A DNA stretch of 64,000 nt from JBFLYH01 sp964630235 (GTDB lineage: Bacteria; Oederibacteriota; JAAXVQ01; JAUVAV01): the NCBI GenBank assembly GCA_964630235.1, contig CAZVUO010000002.1, positions 558,001 through 622,000 on the forward strand. Direction: 5' to 3'. Under the pieces are notes generated by a model. That model made no database searches. It was not told the DNA's origin and worked only from the letters and a program-made list of their open reading frames with translations. The position numbers and the translations under genes are program-made. Shown here in pieces: positions 49,617 to 57,080 of the stretch (the first letter of the stretch is position 1; every line of letters begins with the position of its first letter).

Positions 49617-51887
49617 CTACTTGACGGGCTTCAATGTCCGCTGTTCGTATTTCAAATAGAGCGCCTCGCGGCGGATCTCGCCGGCCGGGTCCACGGCGGC
49701 CTTGCCCGTCACGCCCTGGAAATCCCGCATCGCGCCCAGCTGCCTCTGAAAATCCTGCCGCTGCGGCTGGAGGCCGCGGATGCCGGCCAGCGCCTCCACC
49801 ACCAGTTTAAGGGAGTCGTACGCCTGCACGGCCAGGCTGGTCGGGCGAACCGAATAGGCGGTCTCGAACTGCTTCACGAAATCCTGGTTGGGCGCGGAAG
49901 GCTCGTTGATCCAGTATCCCGTGGCCATCACCGCCCCTTCGAGCTCGGGTCCGGCCTGGCGGAAGAGTTCGGGTGAAAGCCAGGCGTCGCAGCCGAACAG
50001 CTGGGGCTTCAAATCGTAAAACGGGAGCTGGGACATGATCAGGACCGCGTCCCGCGCCGGCACCGGCAAATACAGGGCTTCCAGATTTTTGACGTTCTGC
50101 TCCGGCGGAATGCTCTTGGTAAAAGTGTACGCGGCCTGGCGCAGCACTTCCCCGGTGCTCGCGCGCAGCAGTTTGATCTCGGCCTGGTATTCCACCAGCA
50201 GCGGTTCGCCGGGCGCCGGCACGCCTTTGTCCCCGGTCTGGGTCACGCGCCCCAGCACCACAAACCCCACGCCCAGGGTTTCGCCGATGGCCGCGGTCTC
50301 GCCGGCGCCCACGGTCAGGCTGGACATCCCCAGCTTCCGCAGCCCGCGGAACGTCTCGGCCTGCGTCAGGACTTTCAGGCCGGTCTTGGCCGCCAACGCA
50401 TAGGAGACTTTTTCGGTCACGAGTTTACCCAGTTCTTCCTTTTGGGTCTGCTCGCCTTCTTCCACGAAGCGCACGATGGCCACCCGCCGCACCGGAATGG
50501 GCGCGGGCGTGGCCGTGGGCGTCACCTGGGCTTCCGGCGCCAGCAGGCGGTGATACTGCAGGGCCGCGGTCTCCGCGATCTGCTCCAGGCGCTTGCGTTC
50601 CTTGACCTGCAGGTCCTTCGTGAGCCCCGGATCCACCCCGCCCAGCGCCAGCAGCTGGGTTTTAAAGTCCGTGGTTCCGGGCGCGTATTCCACCCGTCCG
50701 AGCACCTCGGCCCCCAGTTGCCGGGCTTTGGCTTCGAAGGCCTCGGCCAGGGAGCGGTCATAGGCCGCTTCGCCGTTCACGATCCCGATGCGCTGCAGAC
50801 CGCGCCGCAGCACGACATATTCCGCCATGGCCTCGCCCTGCTGCTGATTGGTCAGCATGTAACGGAAGAGGAACGGCGAGGCGCCGGCCAGGTCCGGGTC
50901 GCCGGCCGAGGGCGTGATCAGCGTTACCCGCTCCTTTTCCAGCGCCGGCAGCAGGACCCGGGCCTCCGAGGAGAGCGCGGGGCCGATGATGACCATGACT
51001 TTTTCCCGGTTCACCAGTTCCTCGAACGCCCCCAGCGCCACGGCGGTGTTGCCCGCGGTGTCCGCGGCCGCGAGGCTGAGCTGTTCGTCCGGAGCGCGGT
51101 GCGCATTGACGTGGCGCAGGGCCAGTTCCAGCCCCTGCCGGATGGTCTGCCCAAAAGGCGCGTACACCCCGCTCAGCGGCAGCAGGGCGCCGATGCGAAA
51201 GCGGTTGACCGGAACCAACTGCTGGGCCTTGGCTTTCAGATCCAGGGCCAAGGACGCAAATTCGCTTTTGGGATACTGGCCGAGAAACTGTTCGAACAGC
51301 TTGACCGCGGCATCCGGGTTGCCCTGGTCCAGGGTGCGCTTGCCCGCCACGAAGAGGGCCTGTTCTTCCCACGGCGTGCCGGGAAAGCTGGCCCGGACCC
51401 GGGCCAGGTCCGCCAGCTCCAGCTCGTCGTTGATGACCTGGCGGAGGAGGGCCTGCGCCGTGGACACCGCCAGGGTGGACAAGCCGTTCATGGCCAGCAG
51501 CTTCTGCAGGCCGGAAACGGCCAGGAGCGGCCGCTGGTTCTTGACCTGGGCGCGGGCCGCCATGATCGCGGCCGGCGCCGCCCACTCGGAATGGGGGTAT
51601 TTAGACGCCAGGGACTGGAACTGACGCTCCGCGGCCGGCCAATCGGAGCGGTTGAAGGCCTCCTGGGCGATCCAGAAGCGGGCGCCCACGGTTTCCGGAT
51701 CGTGCGGCCGGGACGCCGCGTCAGCCCGGAACTGCTCCAGCTCCTCGCCGGAAACCGGAATATGCGGATAGCGCAGGGCCGAAGCCGGCGTTTTTTCCAG
51801 GTAGCGCGGCGCGCAGGCGGCTCCCGCCAGCCCGAGGCAGATCCCCAGGGCGGCCAGCCCCAGGCGGCGCGGCATCCGACCCGTCAC
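49617..51887 (-). CDS. LppC/YraM-like periplasmic-binding protein with nested CsgG/FlgO-like domain
   Basis: A 756-residue exported protein (signal peptide ending at Cys 25, weak lipobox). An N-terminal TPR-like region (~55-225) is followed by a type 1 periplasmic-binding fold (FRIGALLPLSGVYAPFGQTI, VMVIIGPALSSEARVLLPAL, ITPSAGDPDLAGASPFLFRY), as in LpoA/LppC-type penicillin-binding-protein activators and leucine-binding proteins. The fold is interrupted at about residues 430-610 by an inserted domain (RRVAIVRFVEEGEQTQKEEL, AETFRGLRKLGMSSL, GETLGVGFVVLGRVTQTG) resembling CsgG/FlgO beta-strands, after which it resumes (VLIMSQLPFYDLKPQLFGCD). GTG start overlaps the OmpA-lipoprotein stop (GTGA). 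It likely anchors or activates an envelope complex. Confidence 0.85.
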   Translation of the reverse strand: MTGRMPRRLGLAALGICLGLAGAACAPRYLEKTPASALRYPHIPVSGEELEQFRADAASRPHDPETVGARFWIAQEAFNRSDWPAAERQFQSLASKYPHSEWAAPAAIMAARAQVKNQRPLLAVSGLQKLLAMNGLSTLAVSTAQALLRQVINDELELADLARVRASFPGTPWEEQALFVAGKRTLDQGNPDAAVKLFEQFLGQYPKSEFASLALDLKAKAQQLVPVNRFRIGALLPLSGVYAPFGQTIRQGLELALRHVNAHRAPDEQLSLAAADTAGNTAVALGAFEELVNREKVMVIIGPALSSEARVLLPALEKERVTLITPSAGDPDLAGASPFLFRYMLTNQQQGEAMAEYVVLRRGLQRIGIVNGEAAYDRSLAEAFEAKARQLGAEVLGRVEYAPGTTDFKTQLLALGGVDPGLTKDLQVKERKRLEQIAETAALQYHRLLAPEAQVTPTATPAPIPVRRVAIVRFVEEGEQTQKEELGKLVTEKVSYALAAKTGLKVLTQAETFRGLRKLGMSSLTVGAGETAAIGETLGVGFVVLGRVTQTGDKGVPAPGEPLLVEYQAEIKLLRASTGEVLRQAAYTFTKSIPPEQNVKNLEALYLPVPARDAVLIMSQLPFYDLKPQLFGCDAWLSPELFRQAGPELEGAVMATGYWINEPSAPNQDFVKQFETAYSVRPTSLAVQAYDSLKLVVEALAGIRGLQPQRQDFQRQLGAMRDFQGVTGKAAVDPAGEIRREALYLKYEQRTLKPVK

Positions 51888-52804
51888 GGCTGGCTTTCCA
51901 ACTCGATTTTCTTCTCGAGCATGATCTCCACCCGGCGGTTCAGCTGCCGGCCAGCGGGCGTGTCATTGGTGGCAACCGGCTGCGCCGGTCCCATGCCCAC
52001 GGCCTTGAGACTGTCCAGCGGCACGCCCTGCTGGGTGAGGTACGTCACCACGCTCTCGGCCCGGGCTTGGGACAGGATGTTGTTGCCCTCGACCGTGCCG
52101 GTGCTGTCCGTATGCCCCTCGATGCGCACCCGGTAATCGGCGTGTTTTTTCAAAAATCGGCCAACATGATCCAACGTCGTTTTGGCCCCGCCCTGGAGCT
52201 GCGCGCTGCCCGTGTTGAACAGCACCTGGCCCGGCAGGTTGATGACCAGGACCTCTCCCCGGATCGAGGAGTTGGACCCGGGGATGGCCTGGGCCTCGGC
52301 CAGCAACTGTTCCAGTTCCTTGCGGCGCTTTTCCGCCGCCGCGGCCTTCTGCTGCGCTTCCGCGGCCAGGCGTTCAGCTTCCTTGCGCTGGGCCTCGCTG
52401 AGCTTGGACAGTTCGCGCGCGTCCTGGGCCGCTTTGGCCTGGCCGGCCAGGATCATGAGAAAATTCTGCTTGGCGATCAAGTTTTGCTGGGCGGCTTCGT
52501 ATTCTTGTTCCAGCTGGCGGGTCAGGGCGCGGGCTTCCGCGATCTGCGCTTGGGACTGGGCCTGAAAAGCCAGGTCCTCGACCGTGGCGATGGTTTGTTC
52601 GGCCGAAAAAGAAGATTCGGTCTGGTCCAGCAGACGCTGGGCTTCGCGGTATTCTTCCGGCACCAGCAAGTCCGCTTTGGCTTTACGGGCCAGTTCCAAA
52701 GCCGCCCGGGCGTCAATCACAGCCTGCGGAACCACGGTGGGCACGGTCGCGCATCCGGCCAGCACCAGCCACCCTGCCGCCGCCACTCCCAAAAGGCGCT
52801 TCAT
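51884..52804 (-). CDS. OmpA-family lipoprotein with DUF4398-like N-terminus
   Basis: A 306-residue lipoprotein, lipobox LAGC (Cys 18). Residues ~30-190 are a long Ala/Glu/Gln-rich coiled helix (AALELARKAKADLLVPEEY) like DUF4398. The C-terminal ~115 residues are an OmpA-type peptidoglycan-binding domain: NTGSAQLQGGAKTTLDHV, RIEGHTDSTGTVEGNNILSQ, RAESVVTYLTQQGV and GRQLNRRVEIML, with the Asp and Arg that bind diaminopimelate. It tethers the outer membrane to peptidoglycan. Start overlaps the upstream gene's stop (ATGA), and its stop overlaps the next start (GTGA), so three envelope genes are coupled. Confidence 0.93.
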   Translation of the reverse strand: MKRLLGVAAAGWLVLAGCATVPTVVPQAVIDARAALELARKAKADLLVPEEYREAQRLLDQTESSFSAEQTIATVEDLAFQAQSQAQIAEARALTRQLEQEYEAAQQNLIAKQNFLMILAGQAKAAQDARELSKLSEAQRKEAERLAAEAQQKAAAAEKRRKELEQLLAEAQAIPGSNSSIRGEVLVINLPGQVLFNTGSAQLQGGAKTTLDHVGRFLKKHADYRVRIEGHTDSTGTVEGNNILSQARAESVVTYLTQQGVPLDSLKAVGMGPAQPVATNDTPAGRQLNRRVEIMLEKKIELESQP

Positions 52805-53256
52805 GGCTTGACCTCCCCGGCCGGAGCGGCCAGACTGGTTGGGGTGGTTCCTCCGGGCTGGGGCGCAACAGCCGCCGGCTGGGAAAAGCTCTGGATCTGG
52901 GATTCCACGGCCGTCAATTGCTCTTTGAGACTGCCGAGCTTGTTTTCGGCGGTTTTTTGTTCGGTCCTGGCTTTGGCCACCCGGGCGTAAATCGTGGCCT
53001 TTTTGGCGAATTGAAAGGTCCGCTCGAAAATTTTATTGGCATAGGCGTCCCGGGCGATGGCCAAGGCGTCCTGGGCTTGCCGCAGTTCTTCCGGCGCCCA
53101 GGTCTTGGCGTCCGCTTTTTCCGCGGCCTCAACCGCCACCCGGGCATTGGTTAACTGTTCCACCGTGGACCGGGTATCCAGGCTGCCGCATCCGGCCAGC
53201 ACCCCCGCCGATACCAGCGCCACGCCTGCCAGCATTCCACTTGTGTTCCAGATCAT
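52801..53256 (-). CDS. DUF4398 lipoprotein
   Basis: A ~151-residue lipoprotein. Two adjacent ATGs lie at 53256 and 53259; 53256 keeps GGAGG at ideal spacing, so it is listed. Signal peptide with lipobox LAGC, then DUF4398 helical region (VEQLTNARVAVEAAEKADAK, ELRQAQDALAIARDAYANKI), predicted coiled coil, and a Pro/Ala/Gln-rich tail. DUF4398 proteins usually sit beside OmpA-type lipoproteins, as here, and are thought to be periplasmic helical partners. First gene of the DUF4398-OmpA-LppC unit. Confidence 0.85.
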   Translation of the reverse strand: MIWNTSGMLAGVALVSAGVLAGCGSLDTRSTVEQLTNARVAVEAAEKADAKTWAPEELRQAQDALAIARDAYANKIFERTFQFAKKATIYARVAKARTEQKTAENKLGSLKEQLTAVESQIQSFSQPAAVAPQPGGTTPTSLAAPAGEVKP

Positions 53257-53279
53257 CATGCGCCTCCCCATCGGAAATC

Positions 53280-53366
53280 CTGACAGGCTGCTGAAAAACC
53301 CCAATAGATTCATACGCAGCGTGGACGAAAAAAAGCCGCTCTGCGGGCTTTTTCATCAGCCTGCTA
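53280..53366. repeat. MITE-like palindromic element
   Basis: Imperfect ~16-bp terminal inverted repeats (ACAGGCTGCTGAAAAA and TTTTTCATCAGCCTGCT) around a core with AAAAAGCC/GGGCTTTTT. It resembles short dispersed elements of other bacteria with AGGCTGCTGAAAAA ends. It lies upstream of the DUF4398 gene and could supply a terminator. No second copy seen in the window. Confidence 0.6.
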
Positions 53367-53481
53367 ACCTGCGGGTGATAAAAAACCGCAGATCGCCGGT
53401 ATTTTAGTATAAATCCCGTCCGGGCAACAGCTAAAAAAGCACGATCAGCCGGGATCCCGGCCGATCGCCTTGGGAAAACGG

Positions 53482-53525
53482 TAAAAAAAAAGGTGGAAGC
53501 CCGCACGCAGGCGGACTTCCACCTT
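53482..53525 (-). terminator. Rho-independent terminator after the small lipoprotein gene
   Basis: Stem AAGGTGGAAG/CTTCCACCTT (53490-53499 with 53516-53525) with an inner CCGC/GCGG hairpin, followed on the minus strand by a long T-run (53490-53483). 23 nt after the stop at 53548. Confidence 0.85.
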
Positions 53526-53547
53526 GCCAATCTCTTGAATGCGAAAA

Positions 53548-53760
53548 TTACTCAGCAGCCGGAGCAGCTTCCTCGGCAGCCGGAGCAGCTTCCTCGGCAG
53601 CCGGAACGCCCTCCTCACCTGTGGGCATCCCCTCTTCAGCGGCAGGAGCTTCCATCGCAGGAGCTTGCTCTGTGGCTTCTTGTTTCGGCGCGCACCCCGC
53701 AACCATGAGGAGCGACCCTCCCAACACCACCGTCAACATCAAAGCGAGCAGTTTCTTCAT
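53548..53760 (-). CDS. Small acidic lipoprotein with tandem repeats
   Basis: A 70-residue lipoprotein: signal peptide with lipobox VAGC (Cys near residue 23), then an acidic Ala/Glu/Pro-rich mature part ending in repeats of A-A-E-E-A-A-P (three units, encoded by ~21-bp tandem DNA repeats at about 53549-53611). A strong GGAGGTGA Shine-Dalgarno lies 7 nt before ATG 53760, and a terminator follows, so it is a real, probably highly expressed mono-cistronic gene. Such small lipoproteins (Lpp/entericidin-like) are often abundant and loosely conserved; function unknown. Confidence 0.85.
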   Translation of the reverse strand: MKKLLALMLTVVLGGSLLMVAGCAPKQEATEQAPAMEAPAAEEGMPTGEEGVPAAEEAAPAAEEAAPAAE

Positions 53761-53817
53761 TGATTTGTCACCTCCTTCCCGCGTGAAGTGGTACCCTCTG
53801 GAAAAATTGGAGAAAGT

Positions 53818-55053
53818 CTAACGCCGGCGCCTTGATTTGTCAATATCTCTTTTGAGATTCTTGCGCCGCGGGGCCTTGGAAACAACGCGCTCCGTTTCGC
53901 GGGCGATCATGTACTCCTCCCGGGTGGGGATCACCAGGACCTTCACCCGGGACGCAGGCGCATGGATAAAGGCTTCCTCGGAGATGACGCGCCGGTTCTT
54001 GGCCGGGTCCAGCCGCACGCCCAGGCCGGCCAGTCCTTCGCAGATGGCCTGGCGCAGAATCGGGCTCCGCTCGCCGATCCCGGCCGTGAACACCAGGGCG
54101 TCGGTCCGTCCGAGCACCGCGAAGTAGGCCCCCACATACTTTTGGATGCTGTACACGAAAACCTCGAGGGCCAGGCGGGCCTGGGCATTGCCCTGCTTGG
54201 CCGCGGCAATGATCTCCCGCATGTCGTTGGAGACCCCGGAGAGGCCGAGCACGCCGCATTCCTTGTTGAGGAAGCGGTCAACCCGGGCCGGCGAGAGGCG
54301 CTCGCGCTCCATGATGAAGGGCACGATCGCCGGGTCTATATCTCCGCAGCGGCTGCCCATGACCACGCCGGCCAGGGGGGTGAGGCCCATGCTGGTGTCC
54401 ACGCAGCGGCCGGCCTTCACCGCCGTGACCGAGGAGCCGTTGCCCAGGTGAAGGGTGATCAGGTTGACCTTGGCCGCGGGGCGCTTCATCAGCTGCGCGG
54501 CGCGGCGCGAGACGTACTTGTGCGAAGTGCCGTGGAAACCGTACTTCCGGATCTTGTAGTCGGTGTAAAAGCGGTAGGGCAAGGCATACAGGAAGGCCTT
54601 GGCCGGCATGCTCTGGTGAAACGCCGTGTCGAACACCGCGACCTGGGGGGTGTCGGGCATCATCCGGATGCAGGCCTCGATGCCGGCATAGTTCGCCTGG
54701 TGCAGCGGCGCCAGTTCCTTGCCGATGCGGTTGTCGCGCACCGCCCGGTCCACCAGGGCGGCGTCCGTGTACGCCGGGCCGCCGTGCACCACCCGGTGTC
54801 CAACCGCGTCGATCTCCGCGGCCGAGGCCAGCACGTGGTCGCGGATCAGCCATTCCATCATGAGGCCGATGGCCTGGTCGTGGTCGGCCACCTGCAGCCG
54901 GCGCGCCTCCCAGCGGGCGCCCTTCACGGCGCGGCCGAACATGGACATCGCCTCCCCGATCTTCTCGACGAGCCCCGACGCCAGTTCCTCGCCCCCGCGC
55001 AGGAGGGTGTATTTCAGCGAGGAGCTGCCGCAATTGATCACCAGGATCTGCAT
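53818..55053 (-). CDS. ackA: Acetate kinase
   Basis: A 411-residue ASKHA-fold enzyme converting acetyl phosphate and ADP to acetate and ATP, the energy-yielding step of acetogenic fermentation. LVINCGSSSLKY (residues 4-15), VGHRVVHGG, VAVFDTAFHQSMP, RKYGFHGTSHKYVSRRAA, HLGNGSSV, DTSMGLTPLAGVVMGSR and FTAGIGERSPILR are all intact. The C-terminus has a basic extension of ~20 residues (APRRKNLKRDIDKSRRRR), which is unusual and could be disordered. ATG 55053 has GGAGG upstream. Phosphate acetyltransferase is not adjacent. It fits a fermentative anaerobe together with the superoxide reductase. Confidence 0.96.
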   Translation of the reverse strand: MQILVINCGSSSLKYTLLRGGEELASGLVEKIGEAMSMFGRAVKGARWEARRLQVADHDQAIGLMMEWLIRDHVLASAAEIDAVGHRVVHGGPAYTDAALVDRAVRDNRIGKELAPLHQANYAGIEACIRMMPDTPQVAVFDTAFHQSMPAKAFLYALPYRFYTDYKIRKYGFHGTSHKYVSRRAAQLMKRPAAKVNLITLHLGNGSSVTAVKAGRCVDTSMGLTPLAGVVMGSRCGDIDPAIVPFIMERERLSPARVDRFLNKECGVLGLSGVSNDMREIIAAAKQGNAQARLALEVFVYSIQKYVGAYFAVLGRTDALVFTAGIGERSPILRQAICEGLAGLGVRLDPAKNRRVISEEAFIHAPASRVKVLVIPTREEYMIARETERVVSKAPRRKNLKRDIDKSRRRR

Positions 55054-55101
55054 CGGCCATCCTCCGACAATGGGCGGTTGAGGTTGAAAACCAAGAAAGG
55101 C

Positions 55102-56217
55102 TTAAAAATAGAGAATGGCACGGAGCAGAATCAAAAAGCCCTTGCCTTCGTTTTCCGACAGTTTGAGGTTCTTCTTGGCCTGGCCGTAGTTCGGGTTGAT
55201 CGCGAGGGCGCGTTTGAACTCGTTGATGGCCCGGTTGAACAGGAACCGGCATTGGATCAAGTAGGCCACGCCCAGGTCGTTGTGGATATCCACGTACTGG
55301 GGATGCTTTTCCAGTATATCCTCGAGCTTGGCAATGTAGTGCTCGGTGGCTTTGCGGTCCACCCCTTCTTCGCCGTACTTCAAGCGCAGGTAGAATTCGT
55401 GGTACACCTCGCTGCCGGCGTCCGCCATGACCGTGGCTTTGCACTCCAGCAGGGCCTGGCGGGCTTCGGCATACTGGTCCTTGGTGAGGTAACTTTGCGC
55501 CACTTTCAGGTATTCGTTGTTGAACAAGAGGTTGATCTGGGCCGCTTGCGCGAGAGAGGTGTTGATCCGGGTGCGCAGTTCCGGAGCCAGGGGGTTGCCG
55601 GCCGCGCCCCGGGAAACCAGGCACAATCCCACGTTGAAATGCGCCTCGGCGTAGCGGTTGTTCAGGCTCAAGGCCTGATCGAACTCCTGCATGGCCTGTT
55701 CGTAGCGCTCGGCGCGGAGCAGCGCCAGCCCGTAATTGTTATGGATGTCCGGATAATGGGACTTGAGGGCCACGGTGCGCTCGTAGACCTGGAGCGCCTC
55801 GCCGACCTTGTCCTCCAAAAGCAGGGCCAGGCCGAGATGGTTGAGGATCGGGGCGTTCTCGGCGTCCAGCGCCAGGGCGCGCTTGAACTCCCCGATGGTT
55901 TCCTTGGCCAGTCCGCAGTTGAGGAAAACCAGACCCAGCTTGTAATTCGAGTCCACGTCCGGTTTCGACTCCAGCTTGGCCGAAATTTTCATGAGTTCCT
56001 GGAGGCTGACCACGCGCTCCTCGTGGTGGCGCTTGACCAGCTCCATCAGCTTTTCGTCCGGCAGTTCGGGATCGTAATCCACTTCCCGGGTGCACAGCAC
56101 GCGCTCGTGGTCCTGAAGGTTGATCACGATGCGGTGGATGGAGTCGAAGTTCATGGTGCGCACCGTGTAATCGTACTGCTTGCTGTGGACGGTGGCGCTG
56201 AAGCTGAAGCCGCTCAC
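55102..56217 (-). CDS. TPR protein
   Basis: A 371-residue cytoplasmic protein. GTG start at 56217 with GGAGG 7 nt upstream; no signal peptide. The N-terminal ~85 residues (SGFSFSATVHSKQYDYTVRT, INLQDHERVLCTREVDYD) look like a small beta-rich domain; residues ~90-330 hold six or seven tetratricopeptide repeats (LGLVFLNCGLAKETIGEFKR, LGLALLLEDKVGEALQVYER, NNYGLALLRAERYEQAMQEF). It follows the STAS gene by 18 bp and precedes ackA, so it is likely co-transcribed with the partner-switching genes as a scaffold; role unknown. Confidence 0.85.
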   Translation of the reverse strand: MSGFSFSATVHSKQYDYTVRTMNFDSIHRIVINLQDHERVLCTREVDYDPELPDEKLMELVKRHHEERVVSLQELMKISAKLESKPDVDSNYKLGLVFLNCGLAKETIGEFKRALALDAENAPILNHLGLALLLEDKVGEALQVYERTVALKSHYPDIHNNYGLALLRAERYEQAMQEFDQALSLNNRYAEAHFNVGLCLVSRGAAGNPLAPELRTRINTSLAQAAQINLLFNNEYLKVAQSYLTKDQYAEARQALLECKATVMADAGSEVYHEFYLRLKYGEEGVDRKATEHYIAKLEDILEKHPQYVDIHNDLGVAYLIQCRFLFNRAINEFKRALAINPNYGQAKKNLKLSENEGKGFLILLRAILYF

Positions 56218-56235
56218 GCGCGCATTCCTCCGGGA

Positions 56236-57033
56236 TTAACGTCCGCGCGCGTACTTGAAACGCGCGGCTTTCGTGTTCAGGTCATTGTAACGCAGTTCCG
56301 CACGGACCTCTCCCCACCCGACCTTGGGCTGGTTGCCGCGCCGCCGGTTTAACTCTTTCTTTATTTTCCAGGCGCCCCAGTCCGGATGGGCCTTGACCAC
56401 GGAGCGTACGCGGTCAATCAAGGGGATCAAGCCGGCCGGACCCGGGGCAGGCGCGGCCGCGGGACTCGCCGGTTGCGCGGGAGCTGGGGCGGGGCTGGCG
56501 GCGGGAGCTGGTTTGGACACAACCGGCGCGGTTGGTTGCGGTGGCGCAGCCGGTGCGGTCTTGACCGGCGCCGGCGCGGGGGAAGCAGGTTTGGCCGCGG
56601 CCGGACGAACCGGAGCCGAGGGAGCAGCCGCAGGACGGGCTGTGGGCGCGGGACGGGCCGCAGCCCCGGCGGGCGCGCCGTTTCCGAATCCGCGGACCGC
56701 CTCCTCCACGGAAGGGGTGGCGGTCAAAATGGTCGAAAATTCCAGCAATTCATAGACTTCGCTCACGGTTTCCGACATACAGGCCAGCTTGAGATCGCCG
56801 CGGTGGGTGCGGATGTTCTTAATCTCGGAAATAAAGATTCCCCAGCCGGCTGAACTGATATAATCCACGCTCTTCAGATCAATCACGATCTTATACCGCT
56901 GTTCGCGCAGCAATCCCTGAATGACCCGTTCCAGCTCGCTGGAGGTGGTGGTGTCAATGTAGCCGGCGATCTTGACGACGCTGACGTCCTGGTTTATGCC
57001 GCTGTTTTCAACGGAAATCTGGATGCCTTCCAT
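56236..57033 (-). CDS. STAS anti-anti-sigma-like protein with transposase-type C-terminal domain
   Basis: A 265-residue protein: residues 1-115 a STAS domain with DYISSAGWGIFIS (Ser 60/61 is the likely phosphorylation site), as in SpoIIAA/RsbV; ~115-200 an Ala/Pro-rich linker; ~204-265 a basic helical domain containing HPDWGAWKIKKELNRR and a WGEVRAELRYNDL segment. This tail aligns with residues 748-802 of the neighbouring phosphatase and resembles the second helix-turn-helix of IS3-type transposases. A STAS protein with DNA-binding-like tail is unusual. It lies immediately downstream of the phosphatase-kinase gene on the same strand, as in rsb operons, so it is the probable substrate of that protein. 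Confidence 0.85.
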   Translation of the reverse strand: MEGIQISVENSGINQDVSVVKIAGYIDTTTSSELERVIQGLLREQRYKIVIDLKSVDYISSAGWGIFISEIKNIRTHRGDLKLACMSETVSEVYELLEFSTILTATPSVEEAVRGFGNGAPAGAAARPAPTARPAAAPSAPVRPAAAKPASPAPAPVKTAPAAPPQPTAPVVSKPAPAASPAPAPAQPASPAAAPAPGPAGLIPLIDRVRSVVKAHPDWGAWKIKKELNRRRGNQPKVGWGEVRAELRYNDLNTKAARFKYARGR

Positions 57034-57080
57034 TACTCCTCCCCTCAGAAGCGTCCCGAGTTTATCACAGTAAAACTTGG

